This document shows positions 1 through 5,925 of a DNA stretch of 11,706 nt, piece after piece. Location of the stretch: NCBI GenBank assembly GCA_038319625.1, contig JBBQDK010000091.1, forward strand, positions 1 to 11,706, in the 5' to 3' direction. Positions within the stretch are counted from its first letter, which is position 1; each line of letters starts with the position of its first letter. The translations under genes and the position numbers were made by a program. Under the pieces are notes generated by a model. That model worked only from the letters and a program-made list of their open reading frames with translations. It searched no databases and was not told where the DNA came from. This DNA comes from JBBQDK01 sp038319625 (lineage in GTDB: Bacteria; Pseudomonadota; Gammaproteobacteria; JBBQDK01).

Positions 1-1
1 G

Positions 2-304
2 GGTTGGTTGCCTTGCGGACTGGTGTACTCGGCCCTGCTCTGGACCACCACCACAGGCGACGCGCTGACCGGTGCGTTGACCATGCTGGCCTTTGGGGCC
101 GGCACCCTGCCTGGCGTGATGAGTGCCGGCGTCTTCACCGGCTGGCTCACCCGCCTGTCCCGCCTGCCTTATGTACGCCAGGGCGTGGGGATAACGCTGC
201 TAATATTGGCCGTGATCAGCCTCTGGACGGCCGTTCATGCGCCCACCGATCACAGCGCCCATCTGATGCGTTTGCACCATACCATGCCGAATCCGGCGCC
301 CTGA
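2..304 (+). CDS. TauE/SafE-like (COG2836-type) membrane protein, C-terminal part
   Basis: An open frame enters from the left edge and stops at 302-304; the 5' part is outside the window. The visible start reads GWLPCGLVY, a Pro-Cys-Gly motif inside a membrane helix typical of COG2836 'sulfite exporter TauE/SafE-like' proteins, which are distant relatives of the CcdA/DsbD transmembrane family. Two further hydrophobic stretches follow: one around 80-135, and one around 185-235 (GITLLILAVISLW). The tail is short and His/Met-containing (HSAHLMRLHHTM). Known context of the family: such genes often sit beside ccoG/ccoI/ccoS, which assemble and supply copper to cbb3 cytochrome oxidase. Inference: a copper or thiol-redox role fits the copper receptor downstream, but true sulfite export cannot be excluded from this fragment. 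Confidence 0.75.
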   Translation, partial: GWLPCGLVYSALLWTTTTGDALTGALTMLAFGAGTLPGVMSAGVFTGWLTRLSRLPYVRQGVGITLLILAVISLWTAVHAPTDHSAHLMRLHHTMPNPAP

Positions 305-323
305 GCACTCAGACGACCTTGCC

Positions 324-337
324 TTGATCTCTATCAA
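324..337. promoter_or_regulatory. Perfect FNR/Anr box
   Basis: TTGATCTCTATCAA matches the FNR/Anr consensus TTGAT-N4-ATCAA at every conserved position. It lies 20 bp after the stop of the TauE/SafE-like gene and 292 bp before the next credible gene start (629). This is the binding site of the oxygen-sensing FNR/Anr family. Which gene it controls is unclear; the sigma-54 activator at 629 is the only downstream candidate on the plus strand. Confidence 0.7.
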
Positions 338-386
338 TGTCCCTCTGGTCGGCCTCGGCTACGGTATTGGTCTATTTTAGACAAAA

Positions 387-416
387 TTATCAAGCCATCC
401 GGCAATTCAGTACAAT
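387..416 (+). promoter_or_regulatory. Candidate sigma-70 promoter for the sigma-54 activator gene
   Basis: TTATCA (387-392) and TACAAT (411-416) are separated by 18 bp. The predicted transcript would start near 423 and run through repeat copy A before reaching the activator gene at 629, giving a leader of about 200 nt. The FNR box centre (330.5) would then be about 92 bp upstream of the start, a distance on the same DNA face used by some class I FNR/CRP promoters. Both hexamers are imperfect, so this is only a candidate. Confidence 0.3.
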
Positions 417-428
417 GGCTACGGCCAT

Positions 429-612
429 GCGAGCGGTGTGCTTCATTCTGATTGGAACTTATGCCGCAGGCTCGCTAAGCACCGAGGTTTGGAGCACGTC
501 CCTTCTCCCGAAGGGAGAGAGAGAAACCGCCACCGCGATGCTGCATGATCTGGTGCATGGCGATTCTCGGTGCTTGAATCAAGTTCCAAGAATTACAGAG
601 CACACCACTCGC
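429..612. repeat. Dispersed terminal-inverted-repeat (MITE-like) element, copy A
   Basis: About 184 bp, matching copy B at 7976-8218 over both arms at roughly 85-90% identity. The ends are inverted repeats: the left end from 429 reads gcgagCggtgtgct and the reverse complement of the right end reads gcgagTggtgtgct. TTGGAACTT recurs in inverted orientation further in (about 452-460 and 581-589). A second inner inverted pair is perfect: AAGCACCGAG (477-486) and CTCGGTGCTT (566-575). The whole element could therefore fold into one long hairpin. The centre holds a small CCCTT/AAGGG hairpin (500-515), a shortened form of the REP-like centre of copy B. No transposase is encoded, so it would be non-autonomous. 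It ends about 4 bp before the ribosome binding site of the activator gene. Confidence 0.8.
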
Positions 613-628
613 GCACAGGGGATACACC

Positions 629-1588
629 ATGACCGCCTTTTCACAGATTCTCACCACAAGCCCTGAGATGAATGCCGTATTGCGCGCCGCTCAAGTGGTC
701 GCCGCCACCGACGTCAATGTCCTGATTCTCGGCGAGAGCGGCACTGGCAAGGAATTACTGGCGCGCGCCCTGCACCAGAGCAGCCGGCGCGCCGCGCGAC
801 CGTTCGTGGCCTTGAACTGTGCAGCTCTGCCGGAGACGCTGGCCGAGTCACTGCTGTTCGGCCACAGCCGCGGCGCCTTCAGCGGCGCGACACAGGATCA
901 CGTCGGCCAGATCCAGGCCGCCGACAACGGCACGCTGCTGCTCGATGAAGTCGGTGAATTGTCACCGGCCTTGCAGGCCAAGCTACTGCGTTTTCTGGAA
1001 TCTGGCGAATATCACCCGGTCGGACAGACCAGTGCCCGCTGCGCCGATGTGCGTGTACTGGCCGCCACTCACCGCGACCTCGGCGAGATGGTCCGCGAGG
1101 GCCGCTTTCGCGCCGACCTTTATTACCGCTTGCATGTAGTACCACTGAAACTGCCGGCGCTGCGCGCCCGGGGCGGCGACATCGCATTGCTGTTGGAACA
1201 CTTCACCGCCCGATTGTCCGCACAGCATGAACTGCCCGCGCCGCGTTACAGCACCGCGGCACTGGCACAGCTGCGTGAACATGCCTGGCCTGGCAATGTG
1301 CGCGAGTTGCGTAATTTCTGCGAGCGCATGCTGATACTGTGCAGCGGCCGCAACATCGAGCCTGCCAACCTGCCGCAGGAAATTCGCGCGCATGCGGCCG
1401 GTGCGGGCAGCGCCGTCTTGCCGTTCAATTTTCCGGAGCAGGGGCTGCAGTTCGAAGACCTGGAACAATCGCTGATCCGTCAGGCATTGCACAACGCACG
1501 CGGCAATCGCAGTTGTGCCGCGCGTCTGCTGGGCTTGACGCGCGATACCCTGCTGTACCGGATCAAGAAATACGCCATCGTGGCATGA
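629..1588 (+). CDS. Receiver-less sigma-54-dependent transcriptional activator (PspF-like architecture)
   Basis: A 319-residue enhancer-binding protein that remodels sigma-54 RNA polymerase using ATP. Seen: Walker A GESGTGKE (residues 35-42), the sigma-54 contact loop GAFSGA (82-87; most members have GAFTGA), Walker B TLLLDE (102-107), the arginine region RADLYYRL (161-168), WPGNVREL, and a C-terminal Fis-type helix-turn-helix (about 292-317). Only about 10 residues precede the AAA+ domain, so there is no receiver, GAF or PAS sensor. It resembles PspF or HrpR/S, which are controlled by partner proteins or by their own level. The start is supported by AGGGGA 8-9 nt upstream. The gene is convergent with the copper-receptor gene, and near-consensus sigma-54 promoters precede that gene and tonB, so these are its likely targets (inference). 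Confidence 0.93.
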   Translation: MTAFSQILTTSPEMNAVLRAAQVVAATDVNVLILGESGTGKELLARALHQSSRRAARPFVALNCAALPETLAESLLFGHSRGAFSGATQDHVGQIQAADNGTLLLDEVGELSPALQAKLLRFLESGEYHPVGQTSARCADVRVLAATHRDLGEMVREGRFRADLYYRLHVVPLKLPALRARGGDIALLLEHFTARLSAQHELPAPRYSTAALAQLREHAWPGNVRELRNFCERMLILCSGRNIEPANLPQEIRAHAAGAGSAVLPFNFPEQGLQFEDLEQSLIRQALHNARGNRSCAARLLGLTRDTLLYRIKKYAIVA

Positions 1589-1597
1589 CGCGGCAGC

Positions 1598-1631
1598 GCG
1601 CGGGCGAACCCGAACCCGCCCTTGCCCGCGC
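1598..1631. terminator. Candidate bidirectional terminator hairpin between convergent genes
   Basis: GCGCGGGC (1598-1605) pairs with GCCCGCGC (1624-1631) across an 18-nt loop, between the stops of the sigma-54 activator (1588) and the copper receptor (1643). The stem is strong and GC-only, but neither side has a clear T-run, so it may only partly terminate transcription. Confidence 0.4.
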
Positions 1632-1642
1632 AGCGCCCAACA

Positions 1643-3721
1643 TCAGAATTTCACCTCGCCCTTGATCCACAACGAACGTCCCGGTTCGTTGACCTGCACC
1701 TGAGTCACATCAAAGGCATTTGCCTTGTTCAAGTGTTCGGCATAGGTGCGGGCAAAGACATTATCGATGCCCAATTGCAGCTCGGCCCGCTTGCCAAGGC
1801 GCGTCTTGCCGTACAGGTCCAGTACCGCGAAGCCCGGTGTCTGCCGCACATCGAGGCCGCTGCCGGTGACAGGGTCGCTGTCGACACGGGTCTGCCGCGC
1901 CGCGCCGCGCAGCTTCGCGCCACCGCTCCAACTGTCCTGACGGTAGTCCAGCGCCAGACTGAATTCGAGTGGTGGAATCTGCGCGATGGCGCGACTGTCA
2001 GTCGTGTTCTGCGCATGCACATAGGCCAGCGTCGCGCGGCTCTGCCAGCGTCGCGTCCAGTGTCGGGTCGCCTCCAGTTCCAGGCCGTAGAGTACGGCGT
2101 CGACGTTGCGATAAACGGTCGCGTTATCGCTGCGCAGGATACCCGGCTGTCCATGCGCCAGATCGCGCAGAATGAAATCACTGACGTGGTTGTAGTACAG
2201 ATCGCCGCCGGCCTCCCAGGCCTCCGTGCGCCAATCCAGTCCGACATCGAACTGATGATGGATCTCGGGAGCGAGCGTTGGATTGCCCACCCAGCGCTGA
2301 CTGGGCGACATGGCGTTGGAAGCCATAAAGCGCTCCGTGGCGTCAGCGCTGCGCACACTGCGACTGAGACCGGTGTACACGGTCATCGGCACGGCCGCGA
2401 AATCATGCTCCAGACGCAGCAGCCCGCCGAAATTGCCGTCAGTACGATCCTGCGCGGTAGTGCCGTAATACAGCGTGTACAGCGCATCCGGACTGATCGC
2501 ACCCGCCGCCGGCGGCACCTCGGCGGCGCGGCCGGCGTCGGAAACGACGCGGTCATAACGCAGACCGCCCTTGAAGCGGTTGTGCGCATCGAGATCGACG
2601 AGCAATTCCCCGAACACACCGGTCTGTTCGATATCGACATCCGGCCAGAGCAGCGCATCGAGCGTACTCGCGGTCATCATGCCCGAGTAACGCAAGGCCT
2701 CGCGATTATTGGCCTGACGATCGACGCCCAAAGTCCACAGCCAACCATTGGCTGCGGCAATATCGACGCCAAACCGTCCACCCGTGGTCAGCGAGGTGGA
2801 CGGTACGCGCATTTTCATCGGCGCGGTCTGTGGCCGCAGCGAATAGTTGTCCATCACATGCGTCACGTCGCTGCGATACAGTTCGGCATTCACGGCACTG
2901 AACGGACCGACTGCCGTATCGCGCTTGAACTTCACGCGCACCGTATCGTTGTCGCTTTGCGGCGCGTCCATGCCGGCACCGGCATACAAGGCATCGTCGG
3001 TGCGGTTCGCCTCCAGACCGAGTTCAAGTCGGGTGTGCGCATCGGGCGTAACACCGAGCAGGAGATTGGCGTCCTTGCTGCTGAAACCGGAACGCACATC
3101 GACGCCATCGCCGTCACGGTAATCGTCAGCCTGTTTGCGCGAAGCGATCAGGCGTGCATAGCCTTGCGGTGCGCCAGCGGCCAGATCGGCGAAGCCACTG
3201 CGGGTATTCGGGTTGCTCTGGAATTGCAGGCCTGCCTTGCCACGCAGTGCTTCTCCTGCCGCGAAGCGCGACGTCTCGCGCGCGAACAACACGGTGCCCG
3301 CGCCACCGCCCGCGCCGTATTGCACACTTTGCACGCCCTTCAGCACCGTGACTGTATCGTAGCTGTCGAGATCGGTATAAGCGCTCGGCGGGTCCATGCG
3401 ATTGGGGCAACCGCCATGCACATACGCGCCGTCGAGCAGGATATTGATGCGGGTCTGCGCCAGACCGCGGATCACCGGATCGATGCCATGCCCACCCATG
3501 CGCACGCCCGAGACACCGGTGACATTGCGCAACCATGCCCCGCCATCCGCCGCCACGCCCGCCGACTTCGCCAACGAAAAATCGCGCTGCGCCGGGTCGA
3601 CGAGCAGGGTGTCTTCGACCAGCAGTTCGGGTAGCGTGGTCGCATCGGCCGCCGCTGTGACGGGTGCGATACCGATGCTGAACAAGGAAAGCAGTAACGT
3701 CGGATAGTGAGTATTGCGCAT
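1643..3721 (-). CDS. TonB-dependent outer-membrane copper receptor, OprC/NosA type
   Basis: A 692-residue TonB-dependent receptor. The ATG at 3721 gives a clean signal peptide (MRNTHYPTLLLSLFSIG, cut near APVTAAADA) and has AAGGG about 8 nt upstream; a longer open frame to 3886 would bury the signal peptide and the sigma-54 promoter. A candidate TonB box (EDTLLV, residues 36-41) is followed by a plug domain with VIRGLAQTRINILLDGAYV, then a 22-strand-type barrel ending in the usual terminal Phe (GEVKF). The key point is CPNRM at residues 105-109 (CxxxM) and HVM at 288-290 (HxM). These reproduce the CxxxM-HxM copper site described for Pseudomonas OprC, with nearly the same distance between the two halves. 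It is therefore very likely a copper importer related to NosA/OprC. Its own sigma-54 promoter lies upstream, and the energising tonB lies two genes upstream on the same strand. Confidence 0.92.
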   Translation of the reverse strand: MRNTHYPTLLLSLFSIGIAPVTAAADATTLPELLVEDTLLVDPAQRDFSLAKSAGVAADGGAWLRNVTGVSGVRMGGHGIDPVIRGLAQTRINILLDGAYVHGGCPNRMDPPSAYTDLDSYDTVTVLKGVQSVQYGAGGGAGTVLFARETSRFAAGEALRGKAGLQFQSNPNTRSGFADLAAGAPQGYARLIASRKQADDYRDGDGVDVRSGFSSKDANLLLGVTPDAHTRLELGLEANRTDDALYAGAGMDAPQSDNDTVRVKFKRDTAVGPFSAVNAELYRSDVTHVMDNYSLRPQTAPMKMRVPSTSLTTGGRFGVDIAAANGWLWTLGVDRQANNREALRYSGMMTASTLDALLWPDVDIEQTGVFGELLVDLDAHNRFKGGLRYDRVVSDAGRAAEVPPAAGAISPDALYTLYYGTTAQDRTDGNFGGLLRLEHDFAAVPMTVYTGLSRSVRSADATERFMASNAMSPSQRWVGNPTLAPEIHHQFDVGLDWRTEAWEAGGDLYYNHVSDFILRDLAHGQPGILRSDNATVYRNVDAVLYGLELEATRHWTRRWQSRATLAYVHAQNTTDSRAIAQIPPLEFSLALDYRQDSWSGGAKLRGAARQTRVDSDPVTGSGLDVRQTPGFAVLDLYGKTRLGKRAELQLGIDNVFARTYAEHLNKANAFDVTQVQVNEPGRSLWIKGEVKF

Positions 3722-3757
3722 GATGACCCTTGATGGACACAGTGTTGCCGATTCACC

Positions 3758-3776
3758 GGGCAATCTGTATGCCAGG
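3758..3776 (-). promoter_or_regulatory. Sigma-54 (-24/-12) promoter of the copper-receptor gene
   Basis: Read on the minus strand, TGGCATACAGATTGCC matches the -24/-12 consensus (TGGCAC-N5-TTGC). The GG is at 3773-3772 and the GC at 3761-3760, exactly 12 nt apart. Transcription would begin near 3748, leaving a leader of about 27 nt that contains the AAGGG ribosome binding site of the receptor gene. No comparable sigma-70 promoter is obvious here, and a sigma-54 activator is encoded at the far end of the same gene. Confidence 0.75.
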
Positions 3777-3850
3777 AGTGACGGCTGCTGTATTGCAAGG
3801 AAAAGTTTGCGTAGCGCGTACTGCGGACGGCACGCAAACGTGGGATATGG

Positions 3851-3863
3851 CACAGTGACTGTG
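3851..3863. promoter_or_regulatory. Candidate activator (enhancer) site upstream of the copper receptor
   Basis: CACAGTGACTGTG is a perfect dyad with 6-bp arms around a central G. Its centre (3857) is 97 bp upstream of the -12 element and about 109 bp upstream of the predicted start, a normal position for a sigma-54 activator site. A related dyad lies at the same distance from the tonB promoter. Binding by the activator at 629-1588 is inferred. Confidence 0.5.
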
Positions 3864-3948
3864 GCGTTAGCCGCAGCCATCGCCAAGCAACGAGAAGTAG
3901 TATGTCGCGTGTTGCCGCGACCGCAGTGAACCCCTTAGCCTGGCTCGG

Positions 3949-4896
3949 TCAGAACCGCTGCCGCCAGCCGATCACGGCGCTCCAGTCCGGTGTCAGCTGC
4001 GTGCCGTTGACGTACTGGTACAGCGGCAACTGCACGAAGGCATAGACGCGCCCGGCGCCGGCGGCAATGCTTAGACCAGGGCTCAGCGACAGCATGTGAC
4101 TGCCGGAATCCTCGGGCTCGGCGGCGGCGCCGTGATCGCGTCCGCGCAGATGAGCGTTGAGTTGCAGCAATGCATTGATCTGCGAGGTCGCGCGCCAGCT
4201 CAAACCGGCATCGAGGTTGAGCTGGCTGCCCGGCCGGTAACCGGCATGACTGTTGAGTGCCTGCTGCACTTGCGCCTGCGCGAACCAGGCCGAGTTGCTC
4301 ATCCAGGCGCCATGACGATAGATGTCGAGTATCAGATCGGTCGTGCCGGTACCGGGCTGCAGGGTACGTTCCGCCAGCTCGCCGTCCGCATTGCGCTCAC
4401 CGGTCGCGCCGGTCGGCAGTTTCAGGCCGAAATGCAGACCCGTCGCTGCGCCTTGCCGCGGGGACCGCTCAAGCTGATAGACACCGAGCACACGCACATC
4501 GCCCAGCGCACTGATGTCCCAGGATTCAGTTTCCGCGCCGTTGATCGGATCGTTGTGGATGTGCGTGTGCTCGCGCTGCAAATATGGAATCTGCAGGGAC
4601 ACACCCCAACGGGCATTCCAGGCATAGTCCAGACCCAAGTGCACATTGCGGTTCAGTGTACTGACTTCATCGTGCGTATCGGGAATACCCGCCGGTGCCG
4701 TTTTGCCGCTGCCGGCGCGCAGGGTATCCTGCTTGAGGAATTCGTAGCGTAAATCGAGTGTCCATCCCGGTTGCGGAGCCGCACCCAGCGCTTCCCATGC
4801 CGTATTCACAGTGCAGTAGGCGGAACCGCAACTCGCACCAGCCTGCTGTGCGACCAGCAATAGTGTACTAAGCCATAAAAACCGTGGCGCTGACAT
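3949..4896 (-). CDS. Outer-membrane beta-barrel protein with N-terminal CxxxxC motif
   Basis: A 315-residue protein with a signal peptide (MSAPRFLWLSTLLLVAQQAGA, cut before SCGSAYC) and AAGGA 6-7 nt before the ATG. The rest is alternating polar/hydrophobic strands with aromatic girdles (GWTLDLRYEFL, HLGLDYAWN, GVSLQIPYLQ), ending in GWRQRF. The terminal Phe is the outer-membrane barrel signature. Notable are the mature N-terminus CGSAYCTVNT and a His-rich loop, EHTHIHN. I recognise this as an uncharacterised barrel type with a CGSxxCxVNT start but know no tested function. It lies between tonB and the copper receptor, 98 bp after the tonB stop, and has no clear promoter of its own, so it is probably co-transcribed with tonB. 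Inference: a copper- or thiol-linked outer-membrane role. Confidence 0.8.
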   Translation of the reverse strand: MSAPRFLWLSTLLLVAQQAGASCGSAYCTVNTAWEALGAAPQPGWTLDLRYEFLKQDTLRAGSGKTAPAGIPDTHDEVSTLNRNVHLGLDYAWNARWGVSLQIPYLQREHTHIHNDPINGAETESWDISALGDVRVLGVYQLERSPRQGAATGLHFGLKLPTGATGERNADGELAERTLQPGTGTTDLILDIYRHGAWMSNSAWFAQAQVQQALNSHAGYRPGSQLNLDAGLSWRATSQINALLQLNAHLRGRDHGAAAEPEDSGSHMLSLSPGLSIAAGAGRVYAFVQLPLYQYVNGTQLTPDWSAVIGWRQRF

Positions 4897-4966
4897 GTAT
4901 TATCCTTATTTAGCCGACGTGGCTCGAACCGCCATTTCTCAATAATGACAGTTTGGTGCGCTAGAA

Positions 4967-4987
4967 TTCATCGTTCATCATTCATCG
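4967..4987. repeat. Tandem 7-bp repeat after tonB
   Basis: Three adjacent 7-mers, TTCATCG, TTCATCA and TTCATCG, lie between the tonB stop and the barrel gene. Degenerate copies (TTCAGAC, TTCATCA) continue at 4994-5007 across the tonB stop codon. The repeat could expand or contract by slippage and change the C-terminus of TonB or the spacing to the next gene. Confidence 0.6.
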
Positions 4988-4994
4988 AAATCGT

Positions 4995-5717
4995 TCAGAC
5001 TTCATCATCCCCTCCTCCGGTGAGCCGGAACCGTATCGGCACCTGCACAGCGGCGCGTACCGCCCTGCCGGCACGGTGTGCCGGAGTGAAACGCCAGTGT
5101 CGTACCGCGTTCAATGCCGCAGTGTCCAGCACCGCATAACCGGAACTGTGCTGCAGACTGACCCTGAGTGTAGCGCCGTCGGCATCGACCTCGACCGTCA
5201 CCATGACCACGCCTTGCTGACCGCGCCGCCGCGCCGCACTGGGGTACACCGGTTCGGTGCGGGTGACACAGGCTGGCACTTTATCCGTGGCCGGCGGCCC
5301 AACGATCGCAGCGGCGCCTATCGTCGCGACACTGGCGGACATGGCCGGTTGTGCGACGACAGCAGCGCTGGTCGCCTGTTGCCGACGCGGACGCGCCCTC
5401 GTCGTGTGGACGCGGTGCGTGGCAGGCACCGCATGCGGTGCCGTGGCCGGAATCGGTGCCTTGTATGACGGCGCGCTCGGAACCGGCGCCGCCGCGGACG
5501 ATGGCGGCACCGTATGCAATTGTTGCGGTACTGACGGTGCCATCGTCACCGTCAGTACCGTGGGTGCGGTCGCCTCGGACCAGGCCAGCGGCGGCGGCCA
5601 ATGCCACAGTCCGGCGAAACAGACAGCGTGCAGACCCAGGGCCACGCCCATGGCCAACCACAGAGCGTGATCGGAACGTTCGGCGGGATCATCTTCAAGC
5701 ACTTCGGGCATTGGCAT
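4995..5717 (-). CDS. tonB: TonB energy-transducing protein
   Basis: A 240-residue protein from the ATG at 5717. It has a short charged N-terminus, one membrane helix (LWLAMGVALGLHAVCFAGLW) with the conserved-type His, a long Ala/Pro-rich periplasmic stretch, and a C-terminal TonB domain: EPVYPSAARRRGQQGVVMVTV, then LQHSSGYAVLDTAALNAV, then WRFTPA. It couples the inner-membrane proton motive force (via ExbB/ExbD, not encoded here) to TonB-dependent receptors, here most likely the copper receptor two genes downstream. Start choice: the frame stays open to an ATG at 5759, but a sigma-54 promoter lies inside that extension and predicts transcription from about 5718. This leaves almost no leader before the ATG at 5717, so the mRNA may be leaderless, or translation may start at the second ATG (5711). 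Confidence 0.9.
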   Translation of the reverse strand: MPMPEVLEDDPAERSDHALWLAMGVALGLHAVCFAGLWHWPPPLAWSEATAPTVLTVTMAPSVPQQLHTVPPSSAAAPVPSAPSYKAPIPATAPHAVPATHRVHTTRARPRRQQATSAAVVAQPAMSASVATIGAAAIVGPPATDKVPACVTRTEPVYPSAARRRGQQGVVMVTVEVDADGATLRVSLQHSSGYAVLDTAALNAVRHWRFTPAHRAGRAVRAAVQVPIRFRLTGGGDDEV

Positions 5718-5727
5718 TCTTAGTGCA

Positions 5728-5746
5728 AAGCAATCCTGTTGCCATA
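5728..5746 (-). promoter_or_regulatory. Sigma-54 (-24/-12) promoter of tonB
   Basis: Read on the minus strand, TGGCAACAGGATTGCT has GG at 5743-5742 and GC at 5731-5730, exactly 12 nt apart. It is very similar to the promoter of the copper receptor (TGGCATACAGATTGCC). The predicted start is about 5718, right at the likely tonB start codon. Confidence 0.68.
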
Positions 5747-5820
5747 TTCCGTCGAGCATGTAGAATCAAAACCTTAGTCTGGCAACCGGGCCGGCGAGCG
5801 ACCGCGGTTGTGTGATCCGC

Positions 5821-5834
5821 CACAAGGTACTGTG
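5821..5834. promoter_or_regulatory. Candidate activator (enhancer) site upstream of tonB
   Basis: CACAAGGTACTGTG resembles the CACAGTGACTGTG dyad upstream of the copper receptor: both are CACA, 5-6 nt, then TGTG, and both share ACTGTG. Its centre (5827.5) is 97.5 bp from the tonB -12 element, against 97 bp at the receptor. It overlaps the palindrome at 5831-5846, so the exact operator borders are uncertain. Confidence 0.42.
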
Positions 5835-5846
5835 TCAAATGACACA
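5831..5846. promoter_or_regulatory. Perfect 16-bp palindrome in the divergent tonB / HDOD-operon spacer
   Basis: TGTGTCAAATGACACA has 7-bp perfect arms (TGTGTCA and TGACACA) around AA. It lies about 120 bp upstream of the predicted tonB start and 17 bp before the ATG at 5863, so it could be an enhancer for tonB or an operator for the rightward genes. Confidence 0.5.
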
Positions 5847-5862
5847 CTCACAGGGAAAATCC

Positions 5863-5925
5863 ATGGCCGTACCGCTGCATACACCTATCCTGTCAGCGCA
5901 GCGCGCAGCTGCCGGTGCGGCATGA
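5863..5925 (+). CDS. Possible 20-residue leader peptide
   Basis: ATG at 5863 is preceded by AGGGA at a good distance (cagggaaaatccATG). It encodes MAVPLHTPILSAQRAAAGAA and stops in an ATGA overlap with the ATG of the next gene at 5922. That gene has only a weak ribosome binding site of its own, so translational coupling would make sense. An alternative is that translation starts at an upstream in-frame codon (5808) of the next gene's frame. There is no family recognition. Confidence 0.35.
   Translation: MAVPLHTPILSAQRAAAGAA

Noticed and set aside
337..666. 109-codon plus-strand frame between the FNR box and the activator
   Set aside because: It reads straight through repeat copy A and overlaps the activator start in another frame; the translation is not protein-like.
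983..1492. 169-codon minus-strand frame inside the sigma-54 activator
   Set aside because: Antisense shadow; the activator frame is fully explained by its motifs.
1622..3634. 670-codon open frame on the plus strand, antisense to the copper receptor
   Set aside because: It is the shadow of a GC-rich gene. The minus-strand frame has a signal peptide, plug domain, copper motifs and terminal Phe, while the plus frame has no recognisable motif or ribosome binding site.
4096..4752. 218-codon plus-strand frame antisense to the barrel protein
   Set aside because: Low-complexity Arg/Ala-rich translation with no start signal; a shadow of the barrel gene.
4953..4966. GCTAGAAT motif resembling a plus-strand -10 element
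   Set aside because: It would drive only antisense transcription into tonB and has no matching -35; the same octamer before efpL is likely coincidence.
4897..4994. Possible sigma-54 promoter before the barrel gene (GG near 4936, GC nearby)
   Set aside because: The GG-to-GC distance is 10 nt instead of 12 and there is no TTGC; co-transcription from tonB is simpler.
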